From assembly GCA_963575745.1 (NCBI GenBank), contig CAUYUJ010014319.1, positions 147,001 to 211,000 on the forward strand: DNA of 64,000 nucleotides, given 5' to 3'. The DNA is from Prorocentrum cordatum. Lineage: Eukaryota > Sar > Dinophyceae > Prorocentrales > Prorocentraceae. Both the position numbers and the translations under genes were made by a program. Position 1 is the stretch's first letter; each line of letters opens with the position of its first letter. This document shows positions 20,191-29,433 of the stretch, in pieces. A model generated the notes under the pieces. The model searched no databases, was not told the origin of the DNA, and saw only the letters and a program-made list of their open reading frames with translations.

Positions 20191-20851
20191 AATGTCCGTT
20201 TAATGCTATTGGGGTGGGAACGTTCGTATTCGCACCTGCCCATTCGCTTGGGATGCTGGGGTACGCGCCTACGTTTCCGCGGGCTTCCCCTGGCCGGCTG
20301 GTCTCACCAGTGGCTGCGGCAATAGCATGTGCAGCGTTCGGAATTGGGCTGATTGACTCCGTCGATTTGGCACTCCAAGACGAAAACGCACTTCGTCTAG
20401 CTCTTGCTGCCGCGCCATCTCGCCCGCGCGGGTCTGGGGCCTGCTCTCGATTACCAATCGGAACTCCAGCGGGAGAGACATCTACCGACATCTCTGCTAC
20501 TCCCTCAGTACTTCTACCCCTAGTTACCCGAGTGGCGATATAGGAAGGAGGGACGCGATCCTGAATGGGACCGCTCTTGATCATCTCGTATCCACCATGT
20601 TGCACAACGCGCCCGTCGGCGCTTCTCGAGACGATGGACACGACGTCTGTCTTATCACAGCTCATTCCCGCAGCGACTAAGTCGCGGGGCTCATTCGAAG
20701 TTCCTTCTTTTGGTTGAGATGGTCCCGCGTCGACTAAGTCGCGCGTTTCGGCTGATAACCTGTCTTTCCTCTGAGAACCGGGATAAGATGCCAAAGGAAT
20801 TAAGATCTCACGTTCACTCTGCTCAGGGAGAGAGGGGACAGGATGAGACAT
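20150..20851 (-). CDS. Hypothetical protein, first ORF of the retroelement block
   Basis: About 233 codons from an ATG at 20851-20849. The product is hydrophilic, rich in Ser, Pro, Asp and Arg, with no membrane segment and almost no cysteine. Two copies of the block-wide palindrome (20673-20685 and 20731-20741) are read as RDLVAAG and RDLVDAG, so the insert-like motif is translated in frame. It overlaps the next ORF by about 40 bp in another frame, suggesting a frameshift within one longer product. I do not recognise a family; by position it may be a leader segment of the gag region or an extra ORF. Confidence 0.4.
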   Translation of the reverse strand: MSHPVPSLPEQSEREILIPLASYPGSQRKDRLSAETRDLVDAGPSQPKEGTSNEPRDLVAAGMSCDKTDVVSIVSRSADGRVVQHGGYEMIKSGPIQDRVPPSYIATRVTRGRSTEGVAEMSVDVSPAGVPIGNREQAPDPRGRDGAAARARRSAFSSWSAKSTESISPIPNAAHAIAAATGETSRPGEARGNVGAYPSIPSEWAGANTNVPTPIALNGHFGQDSDDPMDKRA

Positions 20852-20899
20852 CGATAAGACAAGTATCCGTTAAGCAAGATTACTCGATCAGGAATGTGA

Positions 20900-21100
20900 A
20901 GGGAGGAGGCTGGCTGGCCTACGACCGACGACGCGCGACGGCCGAGGGCTGGTGCGCTCCTTTTCTCTCCTGCAAGCCAAGGCTGGCTTGTTTGAGCAAT
21001 CAATGCAGCTGCAGGATGCAGCATTAGTTCAGGCAGACAGTGCAATGCATGCAAGTTCTCTTAAGTTCTAGTTGAATATGAGGCGGAGAGGAGCATATTT
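20900..21100. other. Spacer after the retroelement block, nothing recognised
   Basis: The sequence includes TGCAGCTGCAGGATGCAGC and other short CTGCAG palindromes but no gene. If the element has a 5' terminal repeat it should lie here; comparison by eye with 1.5-2.0 kb showed no matching repeat. Confidence 0.3.
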
Positions 21101-21103
21101 ACT

Positions 21104-21372
21104 GGAGCCCGCACACTGGGGCCCAACGTGGACCCAAACGGACCTCGCCATCCCTGAGGGGGCAGCGAAGCGTGAAGCTGTCGCCACTTTCGAGGGTCGC
21201 TGGGGGAGCCCGCACACTGGGGCCCCACGCAGACCCAAACGGACATCGCCATCCCTGGGGGATGCGCAGTGTGAGGCTGCCCCCACTAACAGGGGCTGCT
21301 GGGCGGGGCAGCACAATGGCGCCCCACGCAGACCCAAACGGGACCTCGCCATCCCTGGGGGGCAGGCCCTGA
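21104..21372. repeat. Tandem ~99-bp repeat, about 2.7 copies
   Basis: Three successive units begin GGAGCCCGCACACTGGGGCC, the same again, and GGGGCAGCACAATGGCGCC. Each continues with CCACGCAGACCCAAACGG and CTCGCCATCCCTGGGGG (or close variants), then a variable 45-bp part with GCTGCCCCCACTAACAGGG. Unit starts are about 21104, 21205 and 21303. Frames stay open on both strands because the unit is near a multiple of three, so ORFs here are not evidence of coding. Confidence 0.7.
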
Positions 21373-21654
21373 CCGCTTCTTGCACTCTTACACTAGCACC
21401 TGGAATGTTTAATTGTCCGAGGCACTGCAGCAACGCGGAACGCTGGCCGCACTACGCAGCACTTTATTGTCTGGTTGCGTCTCCGCCTATGTAACCTTAT
21501 CTTGCCCATGCTCCGTCATCTCGCTGCTTCTGCCGAGAGGTGTGTTCTTCCACCCCGATGATATTTCTCCTTCATCATCCCTTGGTGCCGATGGGTTGGG
21601 TGCGTCGCAAAGTAACTCAGATTTGAGCGTTCGCGCCTGTTCCGCTTCCCGCCG

Positions 21655-21975
21655 CTCCAAGACGGCCCAAGATGCCTCCAAGAGGGCCCAAAAACAGCCC
21701 AAGAGATCCCCAAGACAGCCCACAACGCCTCCAAGACTTCCCAAAAAAAACCCTACGACGTTTCCAAGGGCGTGCCCACACGGGGGGGCCCGAACGGACA
21801 TTTCGAGCCCTCGGCCCCGAAAGGCTCCCAGGAGGCCCCACGAGGTTCCCAAGAGTCCCCAAAAGGCCCCCAGGAAGCCCGAAGAGGCCCCCAAGAGTCC
21901 CCCAAGAGGCCCCGAAATTCCTCCCCAGAGGCCCACGAGAGCCTTCCGAAGAGACCCCAACAAGCATCCATGAGG
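21655..21975. repeat. Degenerate short repeat of CCCAAGAGGCCCC type
   Basis: About 20 variants of a 13-15 bp word such as GGCCCCCAAGAGTCCC, spaced irregularly. A similar degenerate tract lies at about 35.45-35.73 kb. It produces spurious Pro/Lys-rich frames on the plus strand. No gene seen from 21.37 to 22.05 kb. Confidence 0.5.
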
Positions 21976-22043
21976 ACTCTGGCCCACGCCAGCGTCATCG
22001 TCGTCGCCGCAGCCGTTGTCGTTGTCGTCGTCGTCGTTTCCCG

Positions 22044-22065
22044 TCAGGGTCGGCGGCACCGGCCG
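22044..22065. repeat. 22-bp word shared with 54284-54305
   Basis: The word starting TCAGGGTCGGCGGCACCGG is identical over 22 bp at both sites and lies next to a trinucleotide tract in both places; the following 20 bp are loosely similar. Probably the end of another dispersed module. Confidence 0.5.
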
Positions 22066-22895
22066 CAAGACCTTCGCAATGACATGGCGGCCTCCCGTGT
22101 TTTGTTCCTCCATGATGCAGAAGAGGAGGATCCGATGCAAACCCAAAACCATCAACGATGTTGGAATATATCCTCCTTCCAAGCTCCCTCTTCATAGGCC
22201 CCACAAGGATTCGTTTCCACTGCTAGAACTGGCCCGTTGGAAGACAACCGTTTGAAAATCCAGACGCACACCAAAACACAATTCTCGAAACTTCAACGCC
22301 GCGAATAAACCTGACTGCTAGGTGCTGACGATCCTGAATCGCGCCCGAATAGCACTCTTGGGACCTATAAGCCGCGATTCAACGTAACTGTTGCGCACGG
22401 ACATTCCTGAATCGTTCCTGCACACACTTTCCGTCACAGGAACAAAAAACTCTTAAACGTCTGCAACGTTTCAACACGATTGCGCGCACAGCTAAAGCGA
22501 GAACCACATTTTGAAACCGAACCGCCCTCAACCCGTAAAGCGCTCGCAAACGTTCATGACGAGTGCGCACGGCGCTAAGGCGAGAGCCACAGTTAAAAAC
22601 GAAACCGTTCTTGCAATGTTCGACGAAAAATGCGCGCGGCGATAAGGCGAGAACAGCATTTTGAAAACGACCCGCACACGAACCGTCAATTTCTTGAAAA
22701 GACTCGAATGTAATGTGCGCGGCGCTAAGGTGCGAGCCATACTTTGAAAACCACCCGCCCTCCATCAATGAAACGGTTGACCATTTCTAAGCTTGCAGCT
22801 TTACGATGGTAAATAAATATCAAGCGAAACGCCCGGCCCGCCCTCGCGACTGGCCTCAGGGTGCGACAGGGAGGGGTTGCTTATAAAGACCATGG
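22060..22895 (-). repeat. Composite repeat family 1, copy D (reverse)
   Basis: This is the reverse-complement arrangement of the composite repeat described at 24.03-24.96 kb. Left module at about 22895-22790 (TCTCCCTGTCGCACCCTGAG on the minus strand, then GGGCGGGCCGGGCGTTTCGC), five ~80-bp units at about 22790-22380 (core GCGCCGCGCACATT), and right module at about 22380-22065 including TTCAAACGGTTGTCTTCCAA and TTCCAACATCGTTGATG. Most diverged of the full copies. Confidence 0.65.
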
Positions 22896-23162
22896 ATTGC
22901 GCACTGCGCTAACACACAAGGCTAACAACTAGGGTAGAGGAGTGGAACGACAAGACCACCAGCTCCGCACAAACGACCCCCGAAAAAGTGAAAGGACACC
23001 CACCACGCCAAGATCACCTGTCGATAACCCCCAGAACCCAAGACGAAGCTCGCATTCTCACTTGTGTCATGGGCGACACTGGAATCTCCCCGCATGCGGG
23101 TTTTGCGGGGCCTCTGTCCGCCTCGGCCCTCTACTGTCCTCGCCCCTCCTGGTCCTCGCAAT

Positions 23163-23455
<293 letters not shown>

Positions 23456-23519
23456 TTTTCCTTCTCTGCTCCCTCCGCGGTTCTCTCGTTCTCCTCCCTG
23501 CTCCAGCTTTGCTCTTTTG

Positions 23520-24025
23520 AGGTCCTCTTCTTCCTCATCCTCCTCCTCCGCCTCCTCCTCTTCCTCCTCCTCCTCTTCGTCATCGTCGTCCTCCTCCTCC
23601 TCCTCCTCCTCCCCATGTTCCCTCTGTGCCCCTCCCTCCCGTGGTGTCGCTTTACTCCCCATCACTCAAGTCCTCATCCCCTGCTCCCTCTGCGCCTCTG
23701 ATCCTGCATCTTGGATGTCTCGCGGGGGTCTATCGATGGCCTCTTGGCGGCGGCGTGAAAGCCTTTTTTCTGTGGCCTCTAGGGACCTAGTTGGGCCCTC
23801 GTGGAAGCCTCCTCCCGTCTCATCCCTCCTAGTTTCTGCTCCTCCTCGTCCCGTTTCCTCCTCCTCCGAATCAAACTTGAGGAACTCGCCAATCGCGGTT
23901 GTCCTCCTCCACCTCCCCATCCTCATTCTCCTCCTCCTCCTCCTCCTCCTCCTCCTCCTCCTCCTCCTCCTCCTCCTGTTCCTCTAGCTCCTCCTCCTCC
24001 TCGTCCTCCTCCTCCATTTTTTCCC
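23520..24025. repeat. (TCC)n-rich tracts bordering family-1 copy A
   Basis: Two polypyrimidine tracts (about 23.53-23.61 and 23.92-24.02 kb) separated by 300 bp of C/T-rich sequence. The second leads directly into the left module of composite repeat copy A. Confidence 0.85.
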
Positions 24026-24029
24026 GTTG

Positions 24030-24962
24030 TAGATAACTTCTCCCTGTCGCACCCCGAGTCCAGTTTTAGGGCGGGTCGGGCGTGTCGCCTGAGATCCCCT
24101 CACCATGTATGACTCCGACGCTTAAAACTTGGCAGCACTTTGACAACTTGGAGGGCGGGTCGTTTTCACAATATGGTTCTCGCCTGAACGCCGCGCGCAT
24201 TCCTTTTTAAAAGCAAGAGCTTCACGGATTGGGGGCGGGTCGTTTTCAAAATGCGGCTCTCGCCTGAACGCCGCGCACATTCGTTGTAGAAATTTGCAAG
24301 AGCTTCACGGATTGAGGGCGGGTCGTTTTCAATATGTGGCTCTCGCCTCAGCGCCGCGCACATTCGTTCTAAACATTTACAATAATTCCAAAGATTGGGG
24401 GCGGGTCGTTTTCAAAATGTGGCTCTCGCCTTAATTAGCGCCTCGCACATTCGTTTTAAACATTTGCAACAGCTTCACGGATTGAAGGCGGTTCCCTCTC
24501 GAAATGTGGCTCTCGCCTCAGCGCCGCGCACATTCGTTGAGCAACGTACAAGAGCTTCACGGATTGAGGGCGGGTCCTTTTTCAAAATGTGGCCCCCGCA
24601 TCAGCGCCGCGCACGTTCGTTGTCAAACTTTGCAAGAGTTCCACGGGCTCCCACGATCAAAGTACCAGAAGTGGTGCTGTGGCAGGATTCAGGATTATGC
24701 GGGTGCAACAGTTATGTTGGTTCGCGGTGTTGGAATGGCAAGAAATGGCGCTCCGGCACGACCCCGGATCATCAAGACGCAACAGCCAGCTTGATACGTG
24801 GCGTTGGAATCCCGAGAACAATCTTTCGGCATGTTTCAGAATCTTCAAACGGTTGTCTTCCAACGAGGCAGATCCCTCAATGGAAATGAACTGTTGTAGG
24901 GGCCTGTGAAGAAGAAGCCTGGAGGGAGGGATAATTCCAACATCGCTGGCGACTCTTGGGTT
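24030..24962 (+). repeat. Composite repeat family 1, copy A
   Basis: Three parts. Left module about 24030-24150: TCTCCCTGTCGCACCCCGAG, TTTAGGGCGGGTCGGGCG, CTCACCATGTATGACTCC. Array about 24150-24646: six units of 79-84 bp, each GGGCGGGTCGTTTTCAAAAT, GTGGCTCTCGCCT, GCGCCGCGCACATTCGTT, AGAGCTTCACGGATTG. Right module about 24646-24962: CAACAGTTATGTTGGTTCGC, CAAACGGTTGTCTTCCAACG, TTGTAGGGGCCTGTGAAG, TAATTCCAACATCGCTGG. It is bordered by (TCC)n on both sides. No protein reading is shared among copies, so it looks non-coding: a satellite or a non-autonomous element. Confidence 0.8.
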
Positions 24963-24964
24963 TA

Positions 24965-25284
24965 CGCCAGTCCTCCTCCTCCCCCTTCTCTTCCCACTCC
25001 TCCTCCTCCTCCTCCTCCTCCTTCTCCTCCCCCTCCTCCTCCCCATCAGCATCATAATCATCGTCCTTCGCCTTCACTTCCTCTTCCTCCTCCTCCTCCT
25101 CGGCCTCCTCCTCCTGCTCCTCCTCCTCCTCCTCCTTCTCCTCCTCCCTCCTCCTCCTCCTCCTCCTCCTCCTCCTCCTCCTCCTCCTCCTCCTCCTCCT
25201 CCTCCTCCTACTACTACTACTACTACTCCTCCCCCTCGGCCTCCTCCTCCTCCTCCTCCCTCCTCCTCCCTCCTCCTCCTCCGC
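24965..25284. repeat. (TCC)n tract at the 3' end of the LINE
   Basis: About 320 bp of CTCCTC repeats with minor interruptions (TACTACTAC, CCCTCGGCC). It follows the right module of composite copy A and touches the 3' end of the minus-strand LINE, where the tract reads (GGA)n as the LINE tail or as target DNA. Confidence 0.9.
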
Positions 25285-25348
25285 CTCCTCTTGCCTCTTG
25301 CCTAACTGTGCGCCAAGCTCCTCTGACAGGTGGCGCTGAAGAGCTGGA

Positions 25349-25789
25349 CTAGAGCTCTGGGAAGACTACTGCACGTGGTGGGCCAACGTCTTCTGGCTGG
25401 GGCCACTGCTTGTAATCTTTGGGGAGTTCCCCTCGTTCGAGGGTCTCAATGATTCTCTTGCCATGGGTAGACAAGGCACACCCTTGCGAGCACGTCTGGC
25501 CCAGCTTCTGGAAAGACACTGACCCCGCCCCACCACAGGACCTCCACCAAAAGAAACCCCTGAAGGTCATGAGCTGGTGGGACCTGTGGATCTGGGCGGG
25601 GGAACCTCTGCGCTGCTGGTCCAGCCAAACGGGTCGGGGACAAACAGAGGACGGCGAAGAGAGGCAGCGGGTGCAACGGAGCCTGCCTCGTACATCTCGC
25701 TGAACTGCATGGGCGGACGACTGCGCGGCGGCCTGGGACGACTCCCGCCGCGCCTGCGCCCTACGCTTGGCCTCGTGTTGTCTGTCCAT
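25349..25789 (-). CDS. LINE ORF2 C-terminal Cys/His segment
   Basis: About 146 codons, in a different frame from RNase H. Begins basic (KRRAQARRESSQ), then HAVQRDVRGRLRCTRC with a CxxC pair, a Trp-rich stretch (FRGFFWWRSCGG) and another Cys pair further on (TCSQGC), followed by HGKRIIETLERGEL. Probably a zinc-binding tail as found at the end of several LINE ORF2 proteins. The stop at 25349 is followed by about 60 bp and then (GGA)n. Confidence 0.5.
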   Translation of the reverse strand: MDRQHEAKRRAQARRESSQAAAQSSAHAVQRDVRGRLRCTRCLSSPSSVCPRPVWLDQQRRGSPAQIHRSHQLMTFRGFFWWRSCGGAGSVSFQKLGQTCSQGCALSTHGKRIIETLERGELPKDYKQWPQPEDVGPPRAVVFPEL

Positions 25790-25918
25790 ATTGGCGCTGG
25801 CTCCGTAGACCTCGGGGGCCCGGCGCGCTACATGATCCGCGACTGCCAGCAGGTGGGCCTGGACGCTCGCCGCCGGATCATCAATTCTAAAAATTTATGT
25901 CAGATCCTCCTGCGGCAG

Positions 25919-26637
25919 TTAGGCTGCTCTCGCTCCCTCCTCAGCACATAAGTCGGCAATCCTATTGGCTAGCCAACTAGCCGGGGGAACCTGGGCGCTC
26001 GCTGCCTGCTCAGGGGACAGGTGAGAAGAGATTTTCTCAACCGAAACTTCGCGGCCCTGGACAAAATCCCAAAAGGTGCCCCAGAGCCTCTGGTTAGATG
26101 AATGCTGTCCGCTGGGGCCCATGCGGATTCCATCCACTACGTTCTGGGCATCGATGACAAAATGCACTGGGCCTCTGGTTCTTTCAAGGGCTTGAACTGC
26201 TGCCAACAACTCTGCGATTGGCACTGGCTGCTTCCAATGTCTACTGGTCCACACGCCCAAGCAACCACTTCCCACCCTCTGAGGATGGAAAAACCCCACC
26301 CGCACCGACGGACCCGAAAATCAGCATGATACTTGCCTCCTGAGCCGTCGGTTGCGACGATGGTGGCGTGGTCCAAAGAGACTACCGCCTGCTGGGCTAG
26401 TTCCCCCCCCACCTGGGGCTGTCCCTGGATCGGGCGGGTCGCAAAAGGGCACACCCACAGGACTGGCACTAACCCTCGGAGCCAAAAACACGGGTGGTCC
26501 AGGACCCCCTCTTTTGCTTGGCTGGCAAGCTCTCCATGCAGCCCCTCCAGGGCCGCATTACCTGGGCACTCCCAGAACTGGTGAAAAAAAGCGTTTCCTG
26601 TTCGGCTCCACATCTTGGGCAGGCTGGGCTGGTCCAA
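25919..26637 (-). pseudogene. LINE ORF2 RNase H domain
   Basis: Two overlapping frames. The first (26637-26137) has HQFWECPGNAALEG and then IVATDGSGGKYHADFRVRRC (first catalytic Asp in TDGSGG). The second (26305-25919) has PIAELLAAVQALERTRG (Glu), HFVIDAQNVVDGI (second Asp) and a C-terminal part WLANRIADLCAEEGA (final Asp, RNase H A-N-x-x-A-D pattern). The join is near 26.2 kb. The domain removes RNA from RNA/DNA hybrids during retrotransposition. The frame change separates catalytic residues. Confidence 0.68.
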
Positions 26638-27801
26638 GTGGGGCGGCGGGAATGTCCGGCGCCCTCTGAACCTTCTTCCAAGGGCTCAAACTGCACCTCT
26701 GGAGGCTCAGGCCACGCCTGCTCCTCCTCCCACTGGGCCTGCTCCAACATCTGCTCAAAACAGAAAAATCCGCCCTCATCTCCCTCCTGCCCCTCCTCCC
26801 AGGCCTGCTGGACTACAGTGGCTGGCGGGCCAGGGGTGCCCAACTCCTGCGCCTCTTCTAGCTCAGGTGGTTGGGCTCTGGGGGCTGGGGGCGAATTGAA
26901 GGATGTCTGAGGGTGGCGCGTTGCCTCCTCCCCAAACCTGCGGCTGGCTGGCCACAAAGCTCCAGCCATGACCATCCGAAACACTCCTAGCTGGTCGTAC
27001 TTGCCTTCTTTGCGGAGCTGTCTCATGCGACATGCGTTAGTAAACAAATCTGGGCCATGCTCCAGGCCCCTGCCATGGTAATGCTTGGCGGATGTCAACC
27101 ACGCCTGTTGATCCAGAGCCCCATAGAGCTCAAAATTAACGATTCGCTCTGGAGCATCAAGCTCAAGGTTGAGATGGCCCCCGCCCTGGTTCATCCATTC
27201 CCACGGTGAGACCGCCGAGAAACCTAAATCCTGCAGGGCCGCGACCGTTGCTGAGAGGGTGCCTTTGACTCGATGCCAGCGCGATCGGGACGCTTCCAAG
27301 CCCGTCCACGCTTTGCGCCAGGCGATCTGTACTGCTGAGCGCCGGTCTCTAAGCAGCTCTGGCAGCATGGCTATCCACTCGCGAAAAAAGCCTCATCCTT
27401 CCAAAAACCAACGGGTCCTGGTGCGCCGAGGGGAAGGACGTTCGAATCGTGGTCGCCGCACATCCTCCTTCCTTTCGGCCAACCATTCCACTAACTTGAG
27501 CTCTCACATTTAAGAGCTGCGACGGGGCAATGCCTTGGCTCTCAAGGCCCCAGAAGGCCTGGGGAAGGCACCCCGTCTTGACTAAACCCACTCCTAATCT
27601 GGATGTCTTAGCGATGCGCTTAATCATTTGCCCTCGGTCGTGGCTGGCCTGCATCCTCTTTTTGCCCGTGCCGATGCTTCTCCGATGCGAGGTGCCATCG
27701 ATCCCGAGGACCTTGACGAATTGACTACGTTTCAAATCTATCCTGGTTTCCTGAAGCCTGGTCCTGATGGCCGCCGCGACCCTGGGAGGATTCGAGACCA
27801 C
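26469..27801 (-). pseudogene. LINE ORF2 thumb/connection and zinc segment
   Basis: Two frames (27801-27349 and 27368-26469). The first has GKKRMQASHDRGQMIKRIAK and GLVKTGCLPQAFWGLESQGI, matching the region after the RT palm in LINE proteins. The second has helices (AWRKAWTGLEASRSRWHRVK), GHLNLELDAPERIVNFELYG, then an acidic linker and CPRCGAEQET, a C-x2-C pair probably completed downstream by a His/Cys (HQFWECPGN in the next frame) as a zinc knuckle. Linker is Pro/Glu/Gln-rich. Frame changes near 27.36 and 26.55 kb. Confidence 0.55.
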
Positions 27802-28480
27802 CTTGCTTTTTCACCGAGATGGTGAGCCCCAGGGAGGCGCAGCGCTGAACAAAGAACTTCACTGCGGCTGTTGTGGTTTCCACTACAACACTCCCCTGAC
27901 CTATGGCAGACTGTGTGATGTCATCAATCCAACTCTGGACTTCTACTGGCCTAAAAGATGCTTGCATCTCACTGAGCATCTGCCACAAGGCCAGACGCGA
28001 GATGTCGACACTCTGGGGGCACCCTGCTAGAATGCCTCTGAAAGCCTGCAGGGGATCCGAGACCACCCCATTCCCCCGGCACCTTCGGGGCCCAAAATGG
28101 AGGCTGAGGCCGAGGAAAAGGTGGGCAAGTGGGTACCCTACAGCTGCGCCAACCTGCCAGAGTTGCTCGGGATCTAGGGTGTCGCAGAATTTCTCCAAAT
28201 CCCACAACACCTCACACCAGGCAAAACCCTGCAAAGAAGCGACCTCTAGCTTAGTCTGCCTGAGGAGGGCCGCTCTTAAACAGCTGGACCCCGCCACTGC
28301 TTTATCCCAGAAGCGCGCGTGCTTTTCCGACCAGTCTGCTACGTGCCACCTGCGAATGCGCGACCATACTCTGCATGGCGCTTGGGTTAAAGTTATTGGC
28401 ATGTCTGCCTCCGCAGTCTTATACATTAACTGCACTACGTTGACTGAAACCTGCTCTGGCCAGCAAAGGTTTCTTTCCAC
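27725..28480 (-). CDS. LINE reverse transcriptase core
   Basis: About 251 codons with RT motifs: FAWCEVLWDLEKFCDTLD (motif A, Asp in WDLEKF), an alanine/leucine helix, FRGILAGCPQSVDISRLALW (motif B, the QG-equivalent region), and VQSWIDDITQSAIG (motif C; WIDD at 27931-27920 instead of the usual YADD or FADD). Then comes FVQRCASLGLTISVKK, typical of motif D/E. Trp at the X position of xDD is unusual but occurs in diverged LINEs. The last 20 residues are out of frame; ORF2 continues at 27801 in another frame. Confidence 0.72.
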   Translation of the reverse strand: MERNLCWPEQVSVNVVQLMYKTAEADMPITLTQAPCRVWSRIRRWHVADWSEKHARFWDKAVAGSSCLRAALLRQTKLEVASLQGFAWCEVLWDLEKFCDTLDPEQLWQVGAAVGYPLAHLFLGLSLHFGPRRCRGNGVVSDPLQAFRGILAGCPQSVDISRLALWQMLSEMQASFRPVEVQSWIDDITQSAIGQGSVVVETTTAAVKFFVQRCASLGLTISVKKQGGLESSQGRGGHQDQASGNQDRFET

Positions 28481-29415
28481 GAGGTTGAGGAGGAAAGTGA
28501 GGTGGAGGAGGCCTTCCTGCGGGAGCTGTCGCCACCAGCGGGGGGTTGGTGCGATCCGCTCCCATTCCTATGACTGGCCGAAAACACTTGAGTCCCTCGA
28601 TTACCTCGTCACACGTCACTGGGTCCAGGGCCAGGCTACGCTTCTTGGCGGCTCGGCGAAAGTCCTTCCACCAAGCCTGCTCTTTCGGCGGCCCTTTCCC
28701 TTTCCCCCAAAAATTAAGCCCGCGTTCTCCTCTGGCTTGAATATTCTGGAGCGGATCCGAAATACCGTGGCCACACTGGTCCTGGATCCTAGACAATCCC
28801 CGCTCTGGGGTTCCCCAAGGCTTGGTGTGGCGGTGGGCCGCTCCTGCCCCTTTCTTTAAACTGGCCTGCACCCAACCCTTGAAACATCGAGAGATCTCAT
28901 GGAGGAAATGGGGCCCAAGGCGACGCACAGCTTCATCGACCCTCTGGGACCAGACCTTCAGCTGCGCCTCCCCGAGGCCCCCGAGGATGCCCAAGTCCCC
29001 ATGGAGCTTGCTAATTAGGTGCTTGTCTGACTCATATTTTAAACCTGCTGGCCGCGTGCGCAAATCTCCTACTGCGATAGCAATCGCCTCCACCGCCCCC
29101 GCCAATAAGCTCGACCCCCCCCCTCCCCCTCAGTCCTAGCAGGGCGTGCAAACGCGCCTGCAGGCCTGACCAGTGAGAGAGCGAGTTAGTTTGCGCCAGC
29201 CACCCTGTGGGCTTCGTGGCTAGCAGGGGCACTAGGCGCGCCCCAGGGTAAAAAAAAACCCTGCACGCGTCGGCCGCCGGCCGCCTGTCGGGCTGCCTGC
29301 TGAGCAGCAGATCCTCCGCCGCCAGCGCGAACTCCATGTACGCGAGATCGACTGAGTCCATCGCCTTGTCCCGCAACTGCGGGTGCTCCATGCCCTTGGC
29401 TACCCTGTCCTGCAC
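28419..29415 (-). pseudogene. LINE ORF2 segment between endonuclease and RT
   Basis: Two frames (29415-29032 and 29105-28419) continue ORF2. The first has MDSVDLAYMEFALAAEDLLL; the second has ISKLHGDLGILGGLGEAQLK, FLHEISRCFKGWVQASLKKG, WWKDFRRAAKKRSLALDPVT and EVIEGLKCFRPVIGMGADR, the last resembling the segment just before RT motif 1 in LINEs. Helical and basic overall. The frame change is near 29.05 kb and the end after 28.5 kb drifts out of frame. Confidence 0.55.
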
Positions 29416-29433
29416 GCTCTGCAGGTGGTAGCT

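Larger units (their letters stand above)
3313..20741. repeat. Dispersed 11-13 bp palindrome CGRCTNAGYCG, at least 24 sites
   Basis: Sites seen by eye start at 3313, 3648, 4036, 5454, 5492, 5600, 6053, 7256, 7294, 7711, 7839, 8485, 8516, 10119, 11091, 12626 (partial), 14736, 16375 (partial), 16953, 18287, 18788, 18827, 20673 and 20731. Most are CGGCTNAGCCG; five (3313, 11091, 14736, 20673, 20731) are CGACTNAGTCG, a paired change that keeps the stem. Flanks often extend the pairing (for example GTCGACTAAGTCGAC). All lie inside minus-strand ORFs and are translated in all three frames as PA(K/Q)P, G(S/L)A or RLSR without a stop. Confidence 0.75.
2040..20851 (-). mobile_element. Degraded copia-type retroelement in a 19-kb one-strand ORF block
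   Basis: All long plausible ORFs in this 19-kb stretch lie on the minus strand. The middle has the Ty1/copia order gag, protease, integrase, reverse transcriptase, RNase H (integrase before RT, unlike gypsy), followed by a methyltransferase-like domain. About 3 kb of unrecognised ORFs precede gag and about 6.6 kb follow the methyltransferase domain, far more than a usual 5-7 kb copia element. A shared short palindrome (CGRCTNAGYCG, at least 24 sites) occurs across the core and both flanks and not obviously elsewhere in the window, which argues the block is one unit. No LTR pair, primer-binding site or target duplication was recognised. Frameshifts and in-frame stops of all three kinds show a non-intact copy or an error-rich assembly. 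Boundaries are set by the outermost ORFs. Confidence 0.75.

Noticed and set aside
1-21100. Long terminal repeats for the copia-type element
   Set aside because: By-eye comparison of 1.5-2.1 kb with 20.8-21.1 kb found no shared sequence. A self-alignment would be needed to exclude diverged LTRs.
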